The notes under the pieces: model-generated
Databases searched by the model: none
What the model saw: the letters and a program-made list of their open reading frames with translations, nothing else
What the model was told of the DNA's origin: nothing
DNA from: Sphingobacterium lactis
GTDB lineage: Bacteria; Bacteroidota; Bacteroidia; Sphingobacteriales; Sphingobacteriaceae
Direction of reading: 5' to 3'
NCBI RefSeq assembly: GCF_011046555.1
Contig: NZ_CP049246.1
Coordinates: 3,286,001 to 3,350,000 of the forward strand
DNA length: 64,000 bases
Made by a program: the position numbers and the translations under genes
Part shown: positions 8,211 through 17,647 of the stretch, in pieces
Layout of the letters: every line of letters starts with the position of its first letter
Numbering within the stretch: position 1 is the first letter of the stretch

Positions 8211-10711
8211 GAAATGTAGCAAAGACCACCACACTGGAAAACAAATTTCCGTTGCTGGCAGTAGAGAACAACTGCATCTTATCCAAAGATGCGGACATTA
8301 CCGCCTGCTTTGAAGTGCGTTTGCCGGAACTGTTCACAGTCGCTTCTGCGGAATACGAAGCCATACATTCCACCTGGCACAAAGCGATTAAAACCCTGCC
8401 TGATTTTACGGTCATTCACAAACAGGATTGGTACATCAAGGAAAGCTATGCGCCCGATTTGGCACAGGAAGACCAGAGCTTTTTATCAAAGTCTTATCAA
8501 CGCCATTTCAACGAGCGACCGTTCCTGAACCATTATTGCTACCTGTTCCTTACGAAGACCACTAAGGAAAGAATGCGGATGCAAAGCAACTTCAGTTCGC
8601 TTTGCAAAGGTACGCTGATACCAAAGGAAATCAGGAACAAGGAAACGATACACCGCTTTATGGAGGCGGTGGCACAGTTTGAGCGTATCGTGAACGATAG
8701 CGGTTTTGTAAGCCTGCGACGTTTGACCGAAGAGGACATTATCGGAACGGACAATACACAGGGATTACTGGAACAGTACCTCACGTTATCGAGGGGAGCC
8801 GCAACACCAATGCAGGACATCGCACTCGGAAACGAAGAGGTACGCATCGGCAACAAAAGGTTAAGCCTGCACACGCTTTCCGATACGGACGACCTGCCCG
8901 GAACAGTATCAGCAGATACCCGTTTTGAAAAGCTATCAACCGACCGTAGCGACTGCCGCCTGTCATTCGCTGCACCTGTGGGTTTGCTGTTAAGCTGCAA
9001 CCACATCTACAACCAGTACATTTTTTTGGATAACAGCGAAGACAACCTGCAAAAGTTTGAGAAGTCCGCACGGAATATGCACTCACTGGCAAGGTACAGC
9101 CGTGCCAATCAAATCAACAAAGAGTGGATAGAAAAGTACCTGAACGAAGCCCACAGCTTCGGGCTATCCTCCATCCGTGCGCACTTCAACATTATGGCGT
9201 GGTCGGAAGACCCTGCGGAACTGAAACAGCTAAAGAACGATTGCGGTAGTGCATTGGCATTGATGGAGTGTAAGCCTCGGCACAACACTACGGACGTAGC
9301 CACTTTGTATTGGGCAGGTATGCCCGGCAATGCGGGCGACTTCCCCAGTGAGGAAAGTTTTTACACTTTTATTGAGCCTGCATTGTGCTTCTTCACGGAA
9401 GAAACCAACTACCACAATTCGCCCTCGCCGTTCGGTATCAAGATGGCTGACAGGCTTACAGGAAAACCTATCCATTTGGATATTTCCGACCTGCCTATGA
9501 AGCGTGGTATCATTACGAACCGGAACAAGTTTATACTTGGTCCATCGGGAAGTGGTAAATCGTTCTTCACTAACCATATGGTACGGCAGTATTATGAACA
9601 GGGCGCACACGTACTGTTGGTAGATACGGGTAACTCTTATCAGGGCTTGTGCGAACTCATCAAAGGAAAGACCAAAGGCGAAGACGGTGTTTACTTCACT
9701 TATACCGAAGATAACCCCATTGCCTTTAACCCTTTCTATACCGATGATGGCGTGTTCGACATTGAGAAGCGGGAAAGTATCAAGACTTTGATACTGACCT
9801 TATGGAAACGTGACGATGAGCCGCCAACCCGTTCTGAAGAAGTTGCCCTTTCCAATGCGGTAAGCGGTTATATCGAACGTATCAAAACGGAAGACGTTTA
9901 CCCGTCATTCAACGGTTTCTATGAGTATGTAAAAGGCGACTACCGCAAGGTACTGGAAGAAAAGCAGGTCAGGGAAAAGGACTTTGACATTGCCAACTTC
10001 CTGAACGTACTCGAACCCTATTACAAGGGTGGCGAATATGATTACCTGCTGAACTCCAACAAGCAGTTAGACCTGCTTTCCAAACGCTTTATCGTGTTTG
10101 AGATTGATGCGATTAAAGACCACAAAATCCTCTTTCCCATTGTGACCATCATCATTATGGAGGTGTTCATCAACAAGATGCGCCGATTGAAAGGTATTCG
10201 TAAGCTCATCCTGATTGAAGAGGCTTGGAAAGCGATAGCCAAAGAAGGAATGGCAGAATACATCAAGTATTTGTTTAAGACCGTCCGCAAATTTTTCGGA
10301 GAAGCGATTGTCGTAACGCAAGAGGTCGATGATATTATCCAGTCGCCCATTGTCAAGGAAAGTATCATCAATAACTCCGACTGTAAAATCCTGCTTGACC
10401 AACGCAAGTATATGAACAAGTTTGATGATATACAGGCGATGTTGGGGCTTACGGACAAAGAGAAAGGGCAGGTACTTTCCATCAATATGAACAACGATGC
10501 AAGCCGACTTTACAAAGAGGTTTGGATTGGCTTAGGTGGTACGCACTCGGCAGTCTATGCCACCGAAGTTAGTTTGGAGGAATACCTCGCCTACACGACA
10601 GAAGAAACCGAAAAAATGGAAGTAATGCAGCTTGCTTCCGAACTGGATGGTAATGTAGAACTCGCCATTAAGCATATCGCAATGCAAAGGCGGGACAATT
10701 CAAATCAATAG
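8207..10711 (+). CDS. traG: Conjugation ATPase TraG (VirB4 family)
   Basis: An 834-residue VirB4-type ATPase that powers assembly of the mating-pair machinery. Walker A is GPSGSGKS at about residues 444-451, followed by LLVDTGNSYQGL; Walker B is LILIEEAW near residue 667, with the downstream AIVVTQEVDDI and SDCKILLDQ motifs usual for this family. The first 400 residues form the substrate/partner-binding N-terminal domain. Length and order (after traF, before traI) agree with Bacteroidetes ICEs. No damage is visible. Confidence 0.93.
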   Translation: MRNVAKTTTLENKFPLLAVENNCILSKDADITACFEVRLPELFTVASAEYEAIHSTWHKAIKTLPDFTVIHKQDWYIKESYAPDLAQEDQSFLSKSYQRHFNERPFLNHYCYLFLTKTTKERMRMQSNFSSLCKGTLIPKEIRNKETIHRFMEAVAQFERIVNDSGFVSLRRLTEEDIIGTDNTQGLLEQYLTLSRGAATPMQDIALGNEEVRIGNKRLSLHTLSDTDDLPGTVSADTRFEKLSTDRSDCRLSFAAPVGLLLSCNHIYNQYIFLDNSEDNLQKFEKSARNMHSLARYSRANQINKEWIEKYLNEAHSFGLSSIRAHFNIMAWSEDPAELKQLKNDCGSALALMECKPRHNTTDVATLYWAGMPGNAGDFPSEESFYTFIEPALCFFTEETNYHNSPSPFGIKMADRLTGKPIHLDISDLPMKRGIITNRNKFILGPSGSGKSFFTNHMVRQYYEQGAHVLLVDTGNSYQGLCELIKGKTKGEDGVYFTYTEDNPIAFNPFYTDDGVFDIEKRESIKTLILTLWKRDDEPPTRSEEVALSNAVSGYIERIKTEDVYPSFNGFYEYVKGDYRKVLEEKQVREKDFDIANFLNVLEPYYKGGEYDYLLNSNKQLDLLSKRFIVFEIDAIKDHKILFPIVTIIIMEVFINKMRRLKGIRKLILIEEAWKAIAKEGMAEYIKYLFKTVRKFFGEAIVVTQEVDDIIQSPIVKESIINNSDCKILLDQRKYMNKFDDIQAMLGLTDKEKGQVLSINMNNDASRLYKEVWIGLGGTHSAVYATEVSLEEYLAYTTEETEKMEVMQLASELDGNVELAIKHIAMQRRDNSNQ

Positions 10712-10739
10712 TCATTAACAATTTAAAAATTCAGAAACA

Positions 10740-11372
10740 ATGAAAAAAGTATTGTATCTGGTGTGTACGGCACTGATGCTCGCCGTAGCACCGTCAGCAA
10801 AAGCCCAGTGGGTTGTAACCGACCCGGCTAATTTGGCTTCGGGCATTATCAACTCTGCAAACGAAATCGTGCAGACTTCTTCCACCGTAAGCAACGTGAT
10901 AAAGAACTTCAACGAAGTGAAAAAAGTTTACGACCAGGGCAAGGAATATTACGACAAGCTGAAAGCTATCAACAACCTTGTGAAAGATGCCCGTAAAGTG
11001 CAACAAACGGTATTGTTGGTAGGCGATGTTTCCGAAATGTACGTGAACAACTTCGGCAAGATGATGAACGACCCAAATTTCACACCGCAGGAACTGACCG
11101 CTATCGGCAACGGTTATTCGGCACTGCTCAATGAAAGTACCGAACTGCTGAAAGAACTGAAGCAGATTATAACCTCATCAAGCCTTTCGCTCAATGACAA
11201 AGAGCGTATGGATGTGATTGACCGTGTGTACAAAGAGGTAAAGGATTACCACAGCCTTGTACGCTACTACACCAACAAGAACATTTCTGTAAGCTACCTA
11301 AGAGCGAAAAAGAAAAACGATGCCCAAAGAGTGCTTGAACTCTACGGAACTGCTAACCAAAAATACTGGTAA
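10740..11372 (+). CDS. traI: Conjugative transposon protein TraI (DUF4141)
   Basis: A 210-residue secreted protein with a cleavable signal (KKVLYLVCTALMLAVAPSAKAQ), followed by a mostly helical body (VSNVIKNFNEVKKVYDQGKEYYDKL and similar heptad-like stretches) and a C-terminal YGTANQKYW. It matches the DUF4141/TraI family, thought to be a VirB5-like periplasmic or pilus-tip component. It lies 28 bases after traG and 3 bases before traJ. Confidence 0.85.
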   Translation: MKKVLYLVCTALMLAVAPSAKAQWVVTDPANLASGIINSANEIVQTSSTVSNVIKNFNEVKKVYDQGKEYYDKLKAINNLVKDARKVQQTVLLVGDVSEMYVNNFGKMMNDPNFTPQELTAIGNGYSALLNESTELLKELKQIITSSSLSLNDKERMDVIDRVYKEVKDYHSLVRYYTNKNISVSYLRAKKKNDAQRVLELYGTANQKYW

Positions 11373-11375
11373 ACT

Positions 11376-12371
11376 ATGGAATGGGATAATCTTCACGAAC
11401 TCCTGCGGTCGCTTTATGATGATATGATGCCACTTGCAGGCGATATGGCGGCAGTCGCTAAGGGTTTGGCGGGATTGGGAGCATTGTTCTATGTGGCATT
11501 AAAGGTTTGGCAGGCTTTAAGCCGTGCCGAACCTATTGATATGTTCCCTTTGCTGCGCCCGTTCGCTTTGGGGCTTTGCATAATGTTCTTTCCAACCATT
11601 GTTTTGGGAACCATCAATGCGGTATTAAGCCCCGTGGTAGTAGGAACCCACCAAATACTCGAAGACCAGGTGCTTGACCTGAACAAGCTGCAACAGCAGA
11701 AAGACCAGTTGGAATACGAGGCAATGGTAAGGAACCCCGAAACTGCCTATATGGTATCAGACGAAGAGTTTGATAAAAAACTGGATGAACTGGGATGGTC
11801 GCCCTCCGACATTGGAACAATGGCGGGTATGTATATGGACAGGCAAGCCTACAAGATTGAGAAAGCCATAAAGGATTGGTTTCGCAATCTACTGGAAATA
11901 CTCTTTCAGGCAGCGGCTTTGGTCATTGATACCATACGAACGTTTTTCCTGATAGTCCTCTCCATACTCGGACCAATAGCCTTTGCTATTTCCGTATGGG
12001 ACGGCTTTCAGTCCACGCTCACGCAATGGCTCACGAGGTACGTCAGCGTTTACCTGTGGCTTCCTGTTTCGGATTTGTTCAGCTCAATGTTGGCAAGAAT
12101 ACAATCCCTCATTTTGGAAAGGGATATAGCAATGCTTGCCGACCCCACCTATATACCTGATACGAGCAATACCGTGTACATCATCTTTATGATAATCGGC
12201 ATCATCGGGTACTTCACTATCCCGACCGTAACAGGTTGGGTAATCCAAGCCGGAGGCGCAGGAAACTTTACCCGCAATGTAAACTCCACAGCAATGAAAG
12301 CCGGAAACATCGCCGGAGCAGGCGCAGGCTCAACAGTTGGAAACATCGGCGGTAAACTGATGAATAAATAA
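11376..12371 (+). CDS. traJ: Conjugative transposon protein TraJ (polytopic, VirB6-like)
   Basis: A 331-residue inner-membrane protein with several hydrophobic segments (for example GLGALFYVALKVW, ALGLCIMFFPTIVLG, TFFLIVLSILGPIAFAISV and YIIFMIIGIIGYFTIPTV) and a Gly/Ala-rich C-terminal tail (AGNIAGAGAGSTVGNIGG). This layout is that of TraJ in CTnDOT-type elements and of VirB6 channels. It starts 3 bases after traI. Confidence 0.87.
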   Translation: MEWDNLHELLRSLYDDMMPLAGDMAAVAKGLAGLGALFYVALKVWQALSRAEPIDMFPLLRPFALGLCIMFFPTIVLGTINAVLSPVVVGTHQILEDQVLDLNKLQQQKDQLEYEAMVRNPETAYMVSDEEFDKKLDELGWSPSDIGTMAGMYMDRQAYKIEKAIKDWFRNLLEILFQAAALVIDTIRTFFLIVLSILGPIAFAISVWDGFQSTLTQWLTRYVSVYLWLPVSDLFSSMLARIQSLILERDIAMLADPTYIPDTSNTVYIIFMIIGIIGYFTIPTVTGWVIQAGGAGNFTRNVNSTAMKAGNIAGAGAGSTVGNIGGKLMNK

Positions 12372-12390
12372 TCATTAATCATTCTAAAAA

Positions 12391-13014
12391 ATGGAATTTA
12401 AAACGCTAAGAAATATCGAAAACAGCTTTAGGCAGATAAGATTATATGCCATTGTGTTTGCGGTTCTCTGCATTAGCGTGGTAGGTTACGCCGTATGGCG
12501 TTCCTACCGCTTTGCAGAAGAACAACGCCAAAAAATCTATGTACTGGATAACGGCAAATCCCTGATGCTTGCCTTATCGCAGGATGCGAGCATCAACCGC
12601 CCGGTTGAAGCAAGGGAACACGTTAGGAGATTTCACGAACTGTTCTTTACGCTTGCTCCCGACAAGAACGCTATTGAAAGCAATATGAGCAGGGCATTTA
12701 ACCTTGCCGATAAAAGTGCTTTTGATTACTACAAAGACTTGTCGGAAAAGGGCTATTACAGCCGTATCATTTCGGGGAACGTGCAGCAACGCATCGAGGT
12801 GGATAGTGTCGTGTGCAATTTCGACAACTACCCGTATGCAGTGCGCACCTATGCCAAACAGTTCATTATCCGGTCAAGCAATGTAACCAGGCGAAACCTG
12901 ATTACTTCCTGCTATCTCGTCAACTCCGTTCGTTCCGACAATAATCCGCAGGGCTTCAATATTGAAAAATTTGCAGTCGTGGAAAATAAGGATATAGAGG
13001 TCATCGAACGCTAA
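12391..13014 (+). CDS. traK: Conjugative transposon protein TraK (VirB8-like)
   Basis: A 207-residue protein with a short cytoplasmic start (MEFKTLRNIENSFRQIRLYA), one membrane segment (IVFAVLCISVVGYAVW) and a periplasmic domain, the architecture of TraK/VirB8 proteins. FxTLRNIE at the N-terminus is a good family mark. It sits in its normal place after traJ, with 19 bases between the two. Confidence 0.87.
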   Translation: MEFKTLRNIENSFRQIRLYAIVFAVLCISVVGYAVWRSYRFAEEQRQKIYVLDNGKSLMLALSQDASINRPVEAREHVRRFHELFFTLAPDKNAIESNMSRAFNLADKSAFDYYKDLSEKGYYSRIISGNVQQRIEVDSVVCNFDNYPYAVRTYAKQFIIRSSNVTRRNLITSCYLVNSVRSDNNPQGFNIEKFAVVENKDIEVIER

Positions 13015-13025
13015 AAAACAATCTT

Positions 13026-13454
13026 ATGGAAGCATTATCAGATTTAAGCACGTTCGCAAAAATCCTTACCGACAAAGGATATAACGGGTATTTCCATACG
13101 CAGGGTGCGTATGCCGGAAAGCTGAAAGACAGCATCAGCGAATACCTCGAAAGCTGCCAAAAAGGTGCAGATACTTTGCCTAAGCAGGACTTACTGCTGA
13201 CAGGCTACCTGCAATGGTCGGGCGATGACAAGCCCCGTGTAGAATGCAGTATGTGGGTAAAGTACCTGAATGGCAAATTCTCATTGAGCCGTATGGAGGT
13301 AGCCAAGAAAGACGGCTTTGGGCAATTACTCAAAAAATCGGAACTGGCAAACCTGTCCGTAATGTCCGCACCCAAATTAACGGAGGCGGTCGCACTGGTC
13401 AACGATGCGCCGAAACAACAGGCGGGTAAAAGTCCTAAGCGTTTCAAGCTATAA
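13026..13454 (+). CDS. Hypothetical protein between traK and traL
   Basis: A 142-residue soluble protein (MEALSDLSTFAKILTDKGYN) with no signal peptide or membrane segment; I do not recognise the family. It lies 11 bases after traK and 18 bases before traL in the same operon with normal codon use, so it is translated with the transfer genes. Classical CTnDOT has no gene at this place. The C-terminal tail is basic (KSPKRFKL). Confidence 0.6.
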   Translation: MEALSDLSTFAKILTDKGYNGYFHTQGAYAGKLKDSISEYLESCQKGADTLPKQDLLLTGYLQWSGDDKPRVECSMWVKYLNGKFSLSRMEVAKKDGFGQLLKKSELANLSVMSAPKLTEAVALVNDAPKQQAGKSPKRFKL

Positions 13455-13472
13455 CACAGAAATAGTAAGGCT

Positions 13473-13757
13473 ATGAAAAAATTAAGAGCAAATATGGACA
13501 GGTACTTTGACAAGTTGGACGAACGTTGGCGGGCGTTGCCCTTGCGCAAACAGCACCAATATACGCTGTACTTCTTTGTGGGTTACCTGCTGCTTACCGT
13601 AGCGGTCATTGGCAAAGTAATGTACGATACCTCAAAGTCCGGTAACGGTATGGTCATAGAGCATATCGAAAACCCTGTCCTTAAAAGTAAAAATCCTGCA
13701 AGGTTGCAGGATAGTGTATCAACAATTTTAAAAAATCAGATTTATGAAAGAAAATGA
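13473..13757 (+). CDS. traL: Conjugative transposon protein TraL (DUF3989)
   Basis: A 94-residue bitopic protein: a basic N-terminus (KKLRANMDRYFDKLDERWR), one membrane span (YTLYFFVGYLLLTVAVIG), and a periplasmic tail with the conserved IEHIENP. The pattern fits TraL/DUF3989. Its end overlaps the traM start by 14 bases. Confidence 0.8.
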   Translation: MKKLRANMDRYFDKLDERWRALPLRKQHQYTLYFFVGYLLLTVAVIGKVMYDTSKSGNGMVIEHIENPVLKSKNPARLQDSVSTILKNQIYERK

Positions 13758-15084
13758 AAAAAGGGTCAGCTTTCTCGTTGAGGGAGAAGACCAAAACGGA
13801 GCATCAAATCTGCCGGATAATAAAAAGAGCAATAAGGATAAGCTCAAAAAGCCAATCATATTCCTTTTGATGGGCGTGGTATTTCTCGGCTGTATGTACC
13901 TCATATTTAAACCGTCGAAAGATAAAAAGGCGGTCGAAAATATCGGGCTGAACGATGCCGTACCGCAGGCTACCGGAGCAGGGATGCCCGATGATAAAAG
14001 CAAGGCGTATGAGCAGGAAATGCTCGAACGCAAAGAGCAGGAAAAGCGCAATGCACTGACCACGCTTTCTGATTATTGGAATACTGAAGATACTGCATCT
14101 GCTGACAATGAAGAAAGTTTACCTGAAGAAGACGAAGAAAGCAACGGCTTTGGGGGTGGTGGCAGAAAATCGGGACGAAACGGAAATTCTGCATTGAATA
14201 GTTACCGTAATGCACAAAGCACACTGGGTTCATTCTATCAGGACAACAATTCGGAAACAATGGAATTGCGTAAGCAAGTGGACGAACTAAAAGCAAAGTT
14301 GTCGGAAAAAGATGTGCCACCTGTGGCCACCGTTGACGACCAACTCAAATTAATGGAGAAATCCTATGAAATGGCAGCAAAGTATCTTCCCCAAAATGCC
14401 AATACCGGAAACGCTGCTCCTGCCATCGGTGCAACTCCTGCTGCTGCGGGTGCTAACCAAAAAGAGCAATTTGTATCGTTCACACCAACAAGAAAGAACA
14501 TTGTATCAGCCTTGTACCGTGAACCGTCGGACAGTGCCTTTGCAGCCGATTGGAGCCAAACAAAAAACAGGGGGTTCTATACCGCAGGTTCTACTGAAGA
14601 GGTGGTACAGCCTAAAAACAGTATCAAAGCCTGTGTACACGAAGCCCAAACGGTAGTTGGCGAAACGGGTGTGCGTTTACGCCTGTTAGAGCCTGCCAAA
14701 ACCCCGCAACGTACCATCCCCAAAGGAACAATTGTAACGGCTAATGCCAAATTTCAGAATGGCAGGTTACAATTAAAAGTTACTTCGGTAGAACTGGAGG
14801 GCAATATCATCCCGGTAGATATTACTATTTATGATTTGGACGGACAGCAAGGTTTATATGTTCCGTATTCGCCTGAAAGAAATGCGGTTACGGACATTGT
14901 AGCCAATATGGGCAATGCCACAGGTTCGAGCTTCAGTATGAGTTCTACTCCTGGACAGCAAATTACTTCTGACCTAAGTAAAAGTGCAGTGCAAGGTATT
15001 TCGGGCTATTTCGCTAAGAAAGTAAGAACGCCAAAGGTTGCACTCAAAGCAGGCTATCAGGTCTTTCTTGTATCTAAAAAATAA
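13744..15084 (+). CDS. traM: Conjugative transposon protein TraM (VirB10-like)
   Basis: A 446-residue protein with a cytoplasmic N-terminus, a single membrane segment (IIFLLMGVVFLGCMYLIF), a low-complexity, charged periplasmic linker (about 100-230) and a C-terminal beta-rich domain (RTIPKGTIVTANAKFQNGRLQLKVTSVE, ending VALKAGYQVFLVSKK). This is the TraM/VirB10 energy-transducing scaffold of Bacteroidetes ICEs. Only the linker shows simple sequence (GFGGGGRKSG, Ala-rich run near 225). Confidence 0.9.
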   Translation: MKENEKRVSFLVEGEDQNGASNLPDNKKSNKDKLKKPIIFLLMGVVFLGCMYLIFKPSKDKKAVENIGLNDAVPQATGAGMPDDKSKAYEQEMLERKEQEKRNALTTLSDYWNTEDTASADNEESLPEEDEESNGFGGGGRKSGRNGNSALNSYRNAQSTLGSFYQDNNSETMELRKQVDELKAKLSEKDVPPVATVDDQLKLMEKSYEMAAKYLPQNANTGNAAPAIGATPAAAGANQKEQFVSFTPTRKNIVSALYREPSDSAFAADWSQTKNRGFYTAGSTEEVVQPKNSIKACVHEAQTVVGETGVRLRLLEPAKTPQRTIPKGTIVTANAKFQNGRLQLKVTSVELEGNIIPVDITIYDLDGQQGLYVPYSPERNAVTDIVANMGNATGSSFSMSSTPGQQITSDLSKSAVQGISGYFAKKVRTPKVALKAGYQVFLVSKK

Positions 15085-15108
15085 TGTTGAACTCAAATAA
15101 ATAAAACA

Positions 15109-16002
15109 ATGAAAAATCATTTAAAAACCTTTTGGGCTATTGCCCTTATACTCGGCTTTGCTGCACAATCTAATGCACAGGACAGCATCAGAACACCACT
15201 TGCATTGGGCAAGATAGAGCCGTACCGTATGGAAGTTACCTACGATAAAACCTCGCACCTGATTTTCCCGACTGCCATTCGTTACGTGGATTTGGGCAGC
15301 GAATACCTTATTGCAGGGAAAGCCGAAGATGCGGAAAACGTGTTGCGTGTAAAAGCATCTGTAAGGGACTTTGAGCCGGAAACGAATTTTTCCGTTATTA
15401 CGAATGACGGACGTTTTTATAGTTTCAACGTGTATTACAGTTCCTACCCGGAGGCAATGAGCTATGACCTGCTCACGATGCAAAAAGCGGTGGATAAAGC
15501 CAAAGGTAACGATGTGCTTTTTGAAGAACTGGGCAACAATTCGCCGTCACTGGCAGGCTTGCTTTTGGAAACCATTTACAAGAAAGACAAACGCATTGTA
15601 AAGCATATCGGTGCTAAGAGTTTCGGCATTCAGTTTATCCTAAAAGGGATTTACATACATAACGGCAAATACTATTTCCATACTGAATTGAGAAACCGTG
15701 CCAATGTTCCTTTCGAGATTGATTTCATCAATTTCAAAGTAGTGGATAAAAAGGTAGCTAAACGCACCGTAGTCCAGGAACGCCCTTTAACTCCTTTGAG
15801 AACTTACAAGCCATTGGACGGTATTTCCGGAAAATCGACCGAACAAAATGTGTTCCTGTTAGACCAGTTTACCATTGCCGATGATAAGGTACTGCTGATT
15901 GAGATTTTCGAGAAAAACGGTGGCAGGCATCAAACATTGCACGTCGAAAATTCCGATTTAATCAAAGCCCGTTTGATTGACGATATGCACCTGAAATTTT
16001 AA
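15109..16002 (+). CDS. traN: Conjugative transposon protein TraN (DUF4138, VirB9-like)
   Basis: A 297-residue secreted protein with a signal peptide (LKTFWAIALILGFAAQSNAQ) and the family pattern KTSHLIFPTAIRYVDLGS early in the mature part, followed by a beta-rich body with FIQFILKGIYIHNGKYYF-like strands. This is TraN, which forms the outer-membrane core with TraM and TraO. It follows traM by 24 bases. Confidence 0.9.
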   Translation: MKNHLKTFWAIALILGFAAQSNAQDSIRTPLALGKIEPYRMEVTYDKTSHLIFPTAIRYVDLGSEYLIAGKAEDAENVLRVKASVRDFEPETNFSVITNDGRFYSFNVYYSSYPEAMSYDLLTMQKAVDKAKGNDVLFEELGNNSPSLAGLLLETIYKKDKRIVKHIGAKSFGIQFILKGIYIHNGKYYFHTELRNRANVPFEIDFINFKVVDKKVAKRTVVQERPLTPLRTYKPLDGISGKSTEQNVFLLDQFTIADDKVLLIEIFEKNGGRHQTLHVENSDLIKARLIDDMHLKF

Positions 16003-16022
16003 TAACCCTTTAAAGCAAGAAT

Positions 16023-16583
16023 ATGAAAAAGTATATCTATACCGTGCTGTTTGTCCTGATAGGCATCACGGCTGCACAGGCGCAAAGAATGCTGCCGAAG
16101 CAGAAAGGATTGGAAATAAGTGCAGGTGTATTGTCCGATGATAAGATTGGCAATGATTACTACATCAGCGCAGCAATGACGGTAAACGGTAAGAATGGTA
16201 ACTATCAGCTTTGGGCGTTGGAATATACCCACCAGTACCACGGGTATAAAGACCTCCGCATACCGCAGGAAACCTATTCCGCAGAGGGCGGTTACAGCTT
16301 CTTTTTGTTGGGCGATGCCCGTAAGAACATCACGCTGAATTTCGCCGTAACAGGTGTGGTCGGTTACGAAACCATCAACCGGGGCGAAACAATGTTGTAC
16401 GACGGTGCGAAGATATTGAGCGAAGATAATTTTATCTACGGTGCAGGCGGTCGCCTCACTTTTGAAACGTACCTGTCCGACCGTTTTGTATTAGTCCTGC
16501 AAGGGCGTACAAAAATCCTTTGGGGTACGGATTTACAACAGTTCCGACCGTCAGCAGGTGTGGGATTAAGGTTTAACTTTTAA
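16023..16583 (+). CDS. traO: Conjugative transposon protein TraO
   Basis: A 186-residue protein with a signal peptide (KKYIYTVLFVLIGITAAQAQ) and an aromatic, beta-barrel-like body ending FRPSAGVGLRFNF, typical of TraO. It directly precedes traQ; the traP primase that lies between them in CTnDOT is missing here. Confidence 0.88.
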   Translation: MKKYIYTVLFVLIGITAAQAQRMLPKQKGLEISAGVLSDDKIGNDYYISAAMTVNGKNGNYQLWALEYTHQYHGYKDLRIPQETYSAEGGYSFFLLGDARKNITLNFAVTGVVGYETINRGETMLYDGAKILSEDNFIYGAGGRLTFETYLSDRFVLVLQGRTKILWGTDLQQFRPSAGVGLRFNF

Positions 16584-16595
16584 AACGTAAAAACG

Positions 16596-17045
16596 ATGAT
16601 AGCAATATTCAATAAATTCAGAACGGGGCTACTGCCACTATATGTATTCCTGACAATCCTCACAGCTTCGGTTACGTTGGTATCTTGCAGCAAAGATGAT
16701 GACCTCGAAATACAGAACAATTTTCCTTTCGAGGTCAATGTAATGCCAGTGCCTAAAGATGTTGCAAACGGGCAGACCGTAGAAATACGCATTACCATAC
16801 AGCGTACAGGCAATTACAGCAATACGCAGTATTTCCTCCGTTACTTTCAATTTGACGGGCAGGGAACATTGCAATACTACAACGAACCGCCGTATCAGCC
16901 CAATGACCTGTACCAATTACCAACGGAGCAGTTCAGGCTGTACTACACTTCAACGTCTGCCGTTTCACAGTCTTTTGACGTTTGGATTTCGGACAGCTTC
17001 GGGAATGAAAAGCAGATAACTTTTCAGTTTAACAGCAGCGATTAA
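16596..17045 (+). CDS. traQ: Conjugative transposon protein TraQ (DUF3872), lipoprotein
   Basis: A 149-residue protein with a lipoprotein signal (ILTASVTLVSC, lipobox cysteine near residue 29) followed by a small immunoglobulin-like beta domain (FPFEVNVMPVPKDVANGQTVEIR), the TraQ/DUF3872 pattern. It ends the contiguous transfer operon; two strong hairpins follow. Confidence 0.82.
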   Translation: MIAIFNKFRTGLLPLYVFLTILTASVTLVSCSKDDDLEIQNNFPFEVNVMPVPKDVANGQTVEIRITIQRTGNYSNTQYFLRYFQFDGQGTLQYYNEPPYQPNDLYQLPTEQFRLYYTSTSAVSQSFDVWISDSFGNEKQITFQFNSSD

Positions 17046-17065
17046 GAGCAGTATTTCAATTCAAA

Positions 17066-17099
17066 AAAAAACGGCTTATCTGATTGGTAAGCCGTTTTT
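17066..17099. terminator. Bidirectional-looking terminator after traQ
   Basis: Stem AAACGGCTTA / TAAGCCGTTT with a 9-base loop. An A-run precedes it and a T-run follows it, so it can work on either strand. It closes the tra operon 20 bases after the traQ stop. Confidence 0.8.
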
Positions 17100-17193
17100 A
17101 ATTTTCAGCCGGGCAGTGTATTTCAAAAGAAATAATTTCTTATCCTTGTAATCTATTTCAGTGTTGAGTAAGGTTTTATTTCCATAAACAATG

Positions 17194-17225
17194 AAAGAGG
17201 CTTGCCTTTTGGGGTAAGCCTCTTT
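17194..17225. terminator. Second hairpin behind the tra operon
   Basis: AAAGAGGCTTGCC pairs with GGTAAGCCTCTTT across a 6-base loop. A near-perfect 13-base stem with A-rich and T-rich arms suggests a second terminator insulating the transfer operon from the downstream cargo. Confidence 0.6.
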
Positions 17226-17304
17226 CGCATTTAATTCACATCGTTTACAGGCTGAAACAAATATTTTTCGTAAATTCAAACAGTGGAAATAAAGTGTTTT
17301 TGTT

Positions 17305-17577
17305 ATGGTCGCATCATTGGTTATAGGTATCATATTTTTGGTTGCAGGCTTGGGACTTCGTTACTGGATTAACCGCAGGAAGTTTTACAGGCGCAGCCCT
17401 ATGGGAGCAGAGGGTTTCTCATCTTATGAAAGTTCGGTTTTCATTAAATTGATTGAAAGGGTTGGTAAATGGATAGCTTACGCACTGATTATTTTCGGTC
17501 TGTTGTCACTGTGGGTTTATTCCCGTGAGAAAAAGGAAAAACAGCAGCCTGAAGTAAAAACCGAACAATCTCGATAA
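17305..17577 (+). CDS. Small two-span membrane protein of the ICE
   Basis: A 90-residue protein with two membrane segments (VIGIIFLVAGLGLRYWI and IAYALIIFGLLSLWVY), a basic cytoplasmic loop (RRKFYRRSPMG) and a charged C-terminus. I believe similar small proteins follow tra operons in other Bacteroidetes ICEs, but I know no function. It is separated from traQ by two hairpins, so it is probably transcribed on its own. Confidence 0.6.
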   Translation: MVASLVIGIIFLVAGLGLRYWINRRKFYRRSPMGAEGFSSYESSVFIKLIERVGKWIAYALIIFGLLSLWVYSREKKEKQQPEVKTEQSR

Positions 17578-17609
17578 AAAAACTATTCGCTTTAACTACC
17601 TCCACAAGA

Positions 17610-17646
17610 TTTGTGAGCTAACGCAATTAATTTTTATTTAACTTTG
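17610..17646 (+). promoter_or_regulatory. Promoter-like TTTG / TAnnTTTG overlapping the next start
   Basis: TAACTTTG (17639-17646) matches the -7 consensus, with a TTTG at 17610-17613; the spacer of 25 is longer than the usual 19-21. One base separates the -7 element from the ATG of the next gene, implying a leaderless or nearly leaderless message. The same TAnnTTTG-T-ATGGT arrangement is found before the homologous gene at 37324. Confidence 0.45.
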
Positions 17647-17647
17647 T

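Noticed and set aside
8539-9092. Overlapping minus-strand frames inside traG
   Set aside because: No start signals or motifs; they lie across the conserved N-terminal part of traG.
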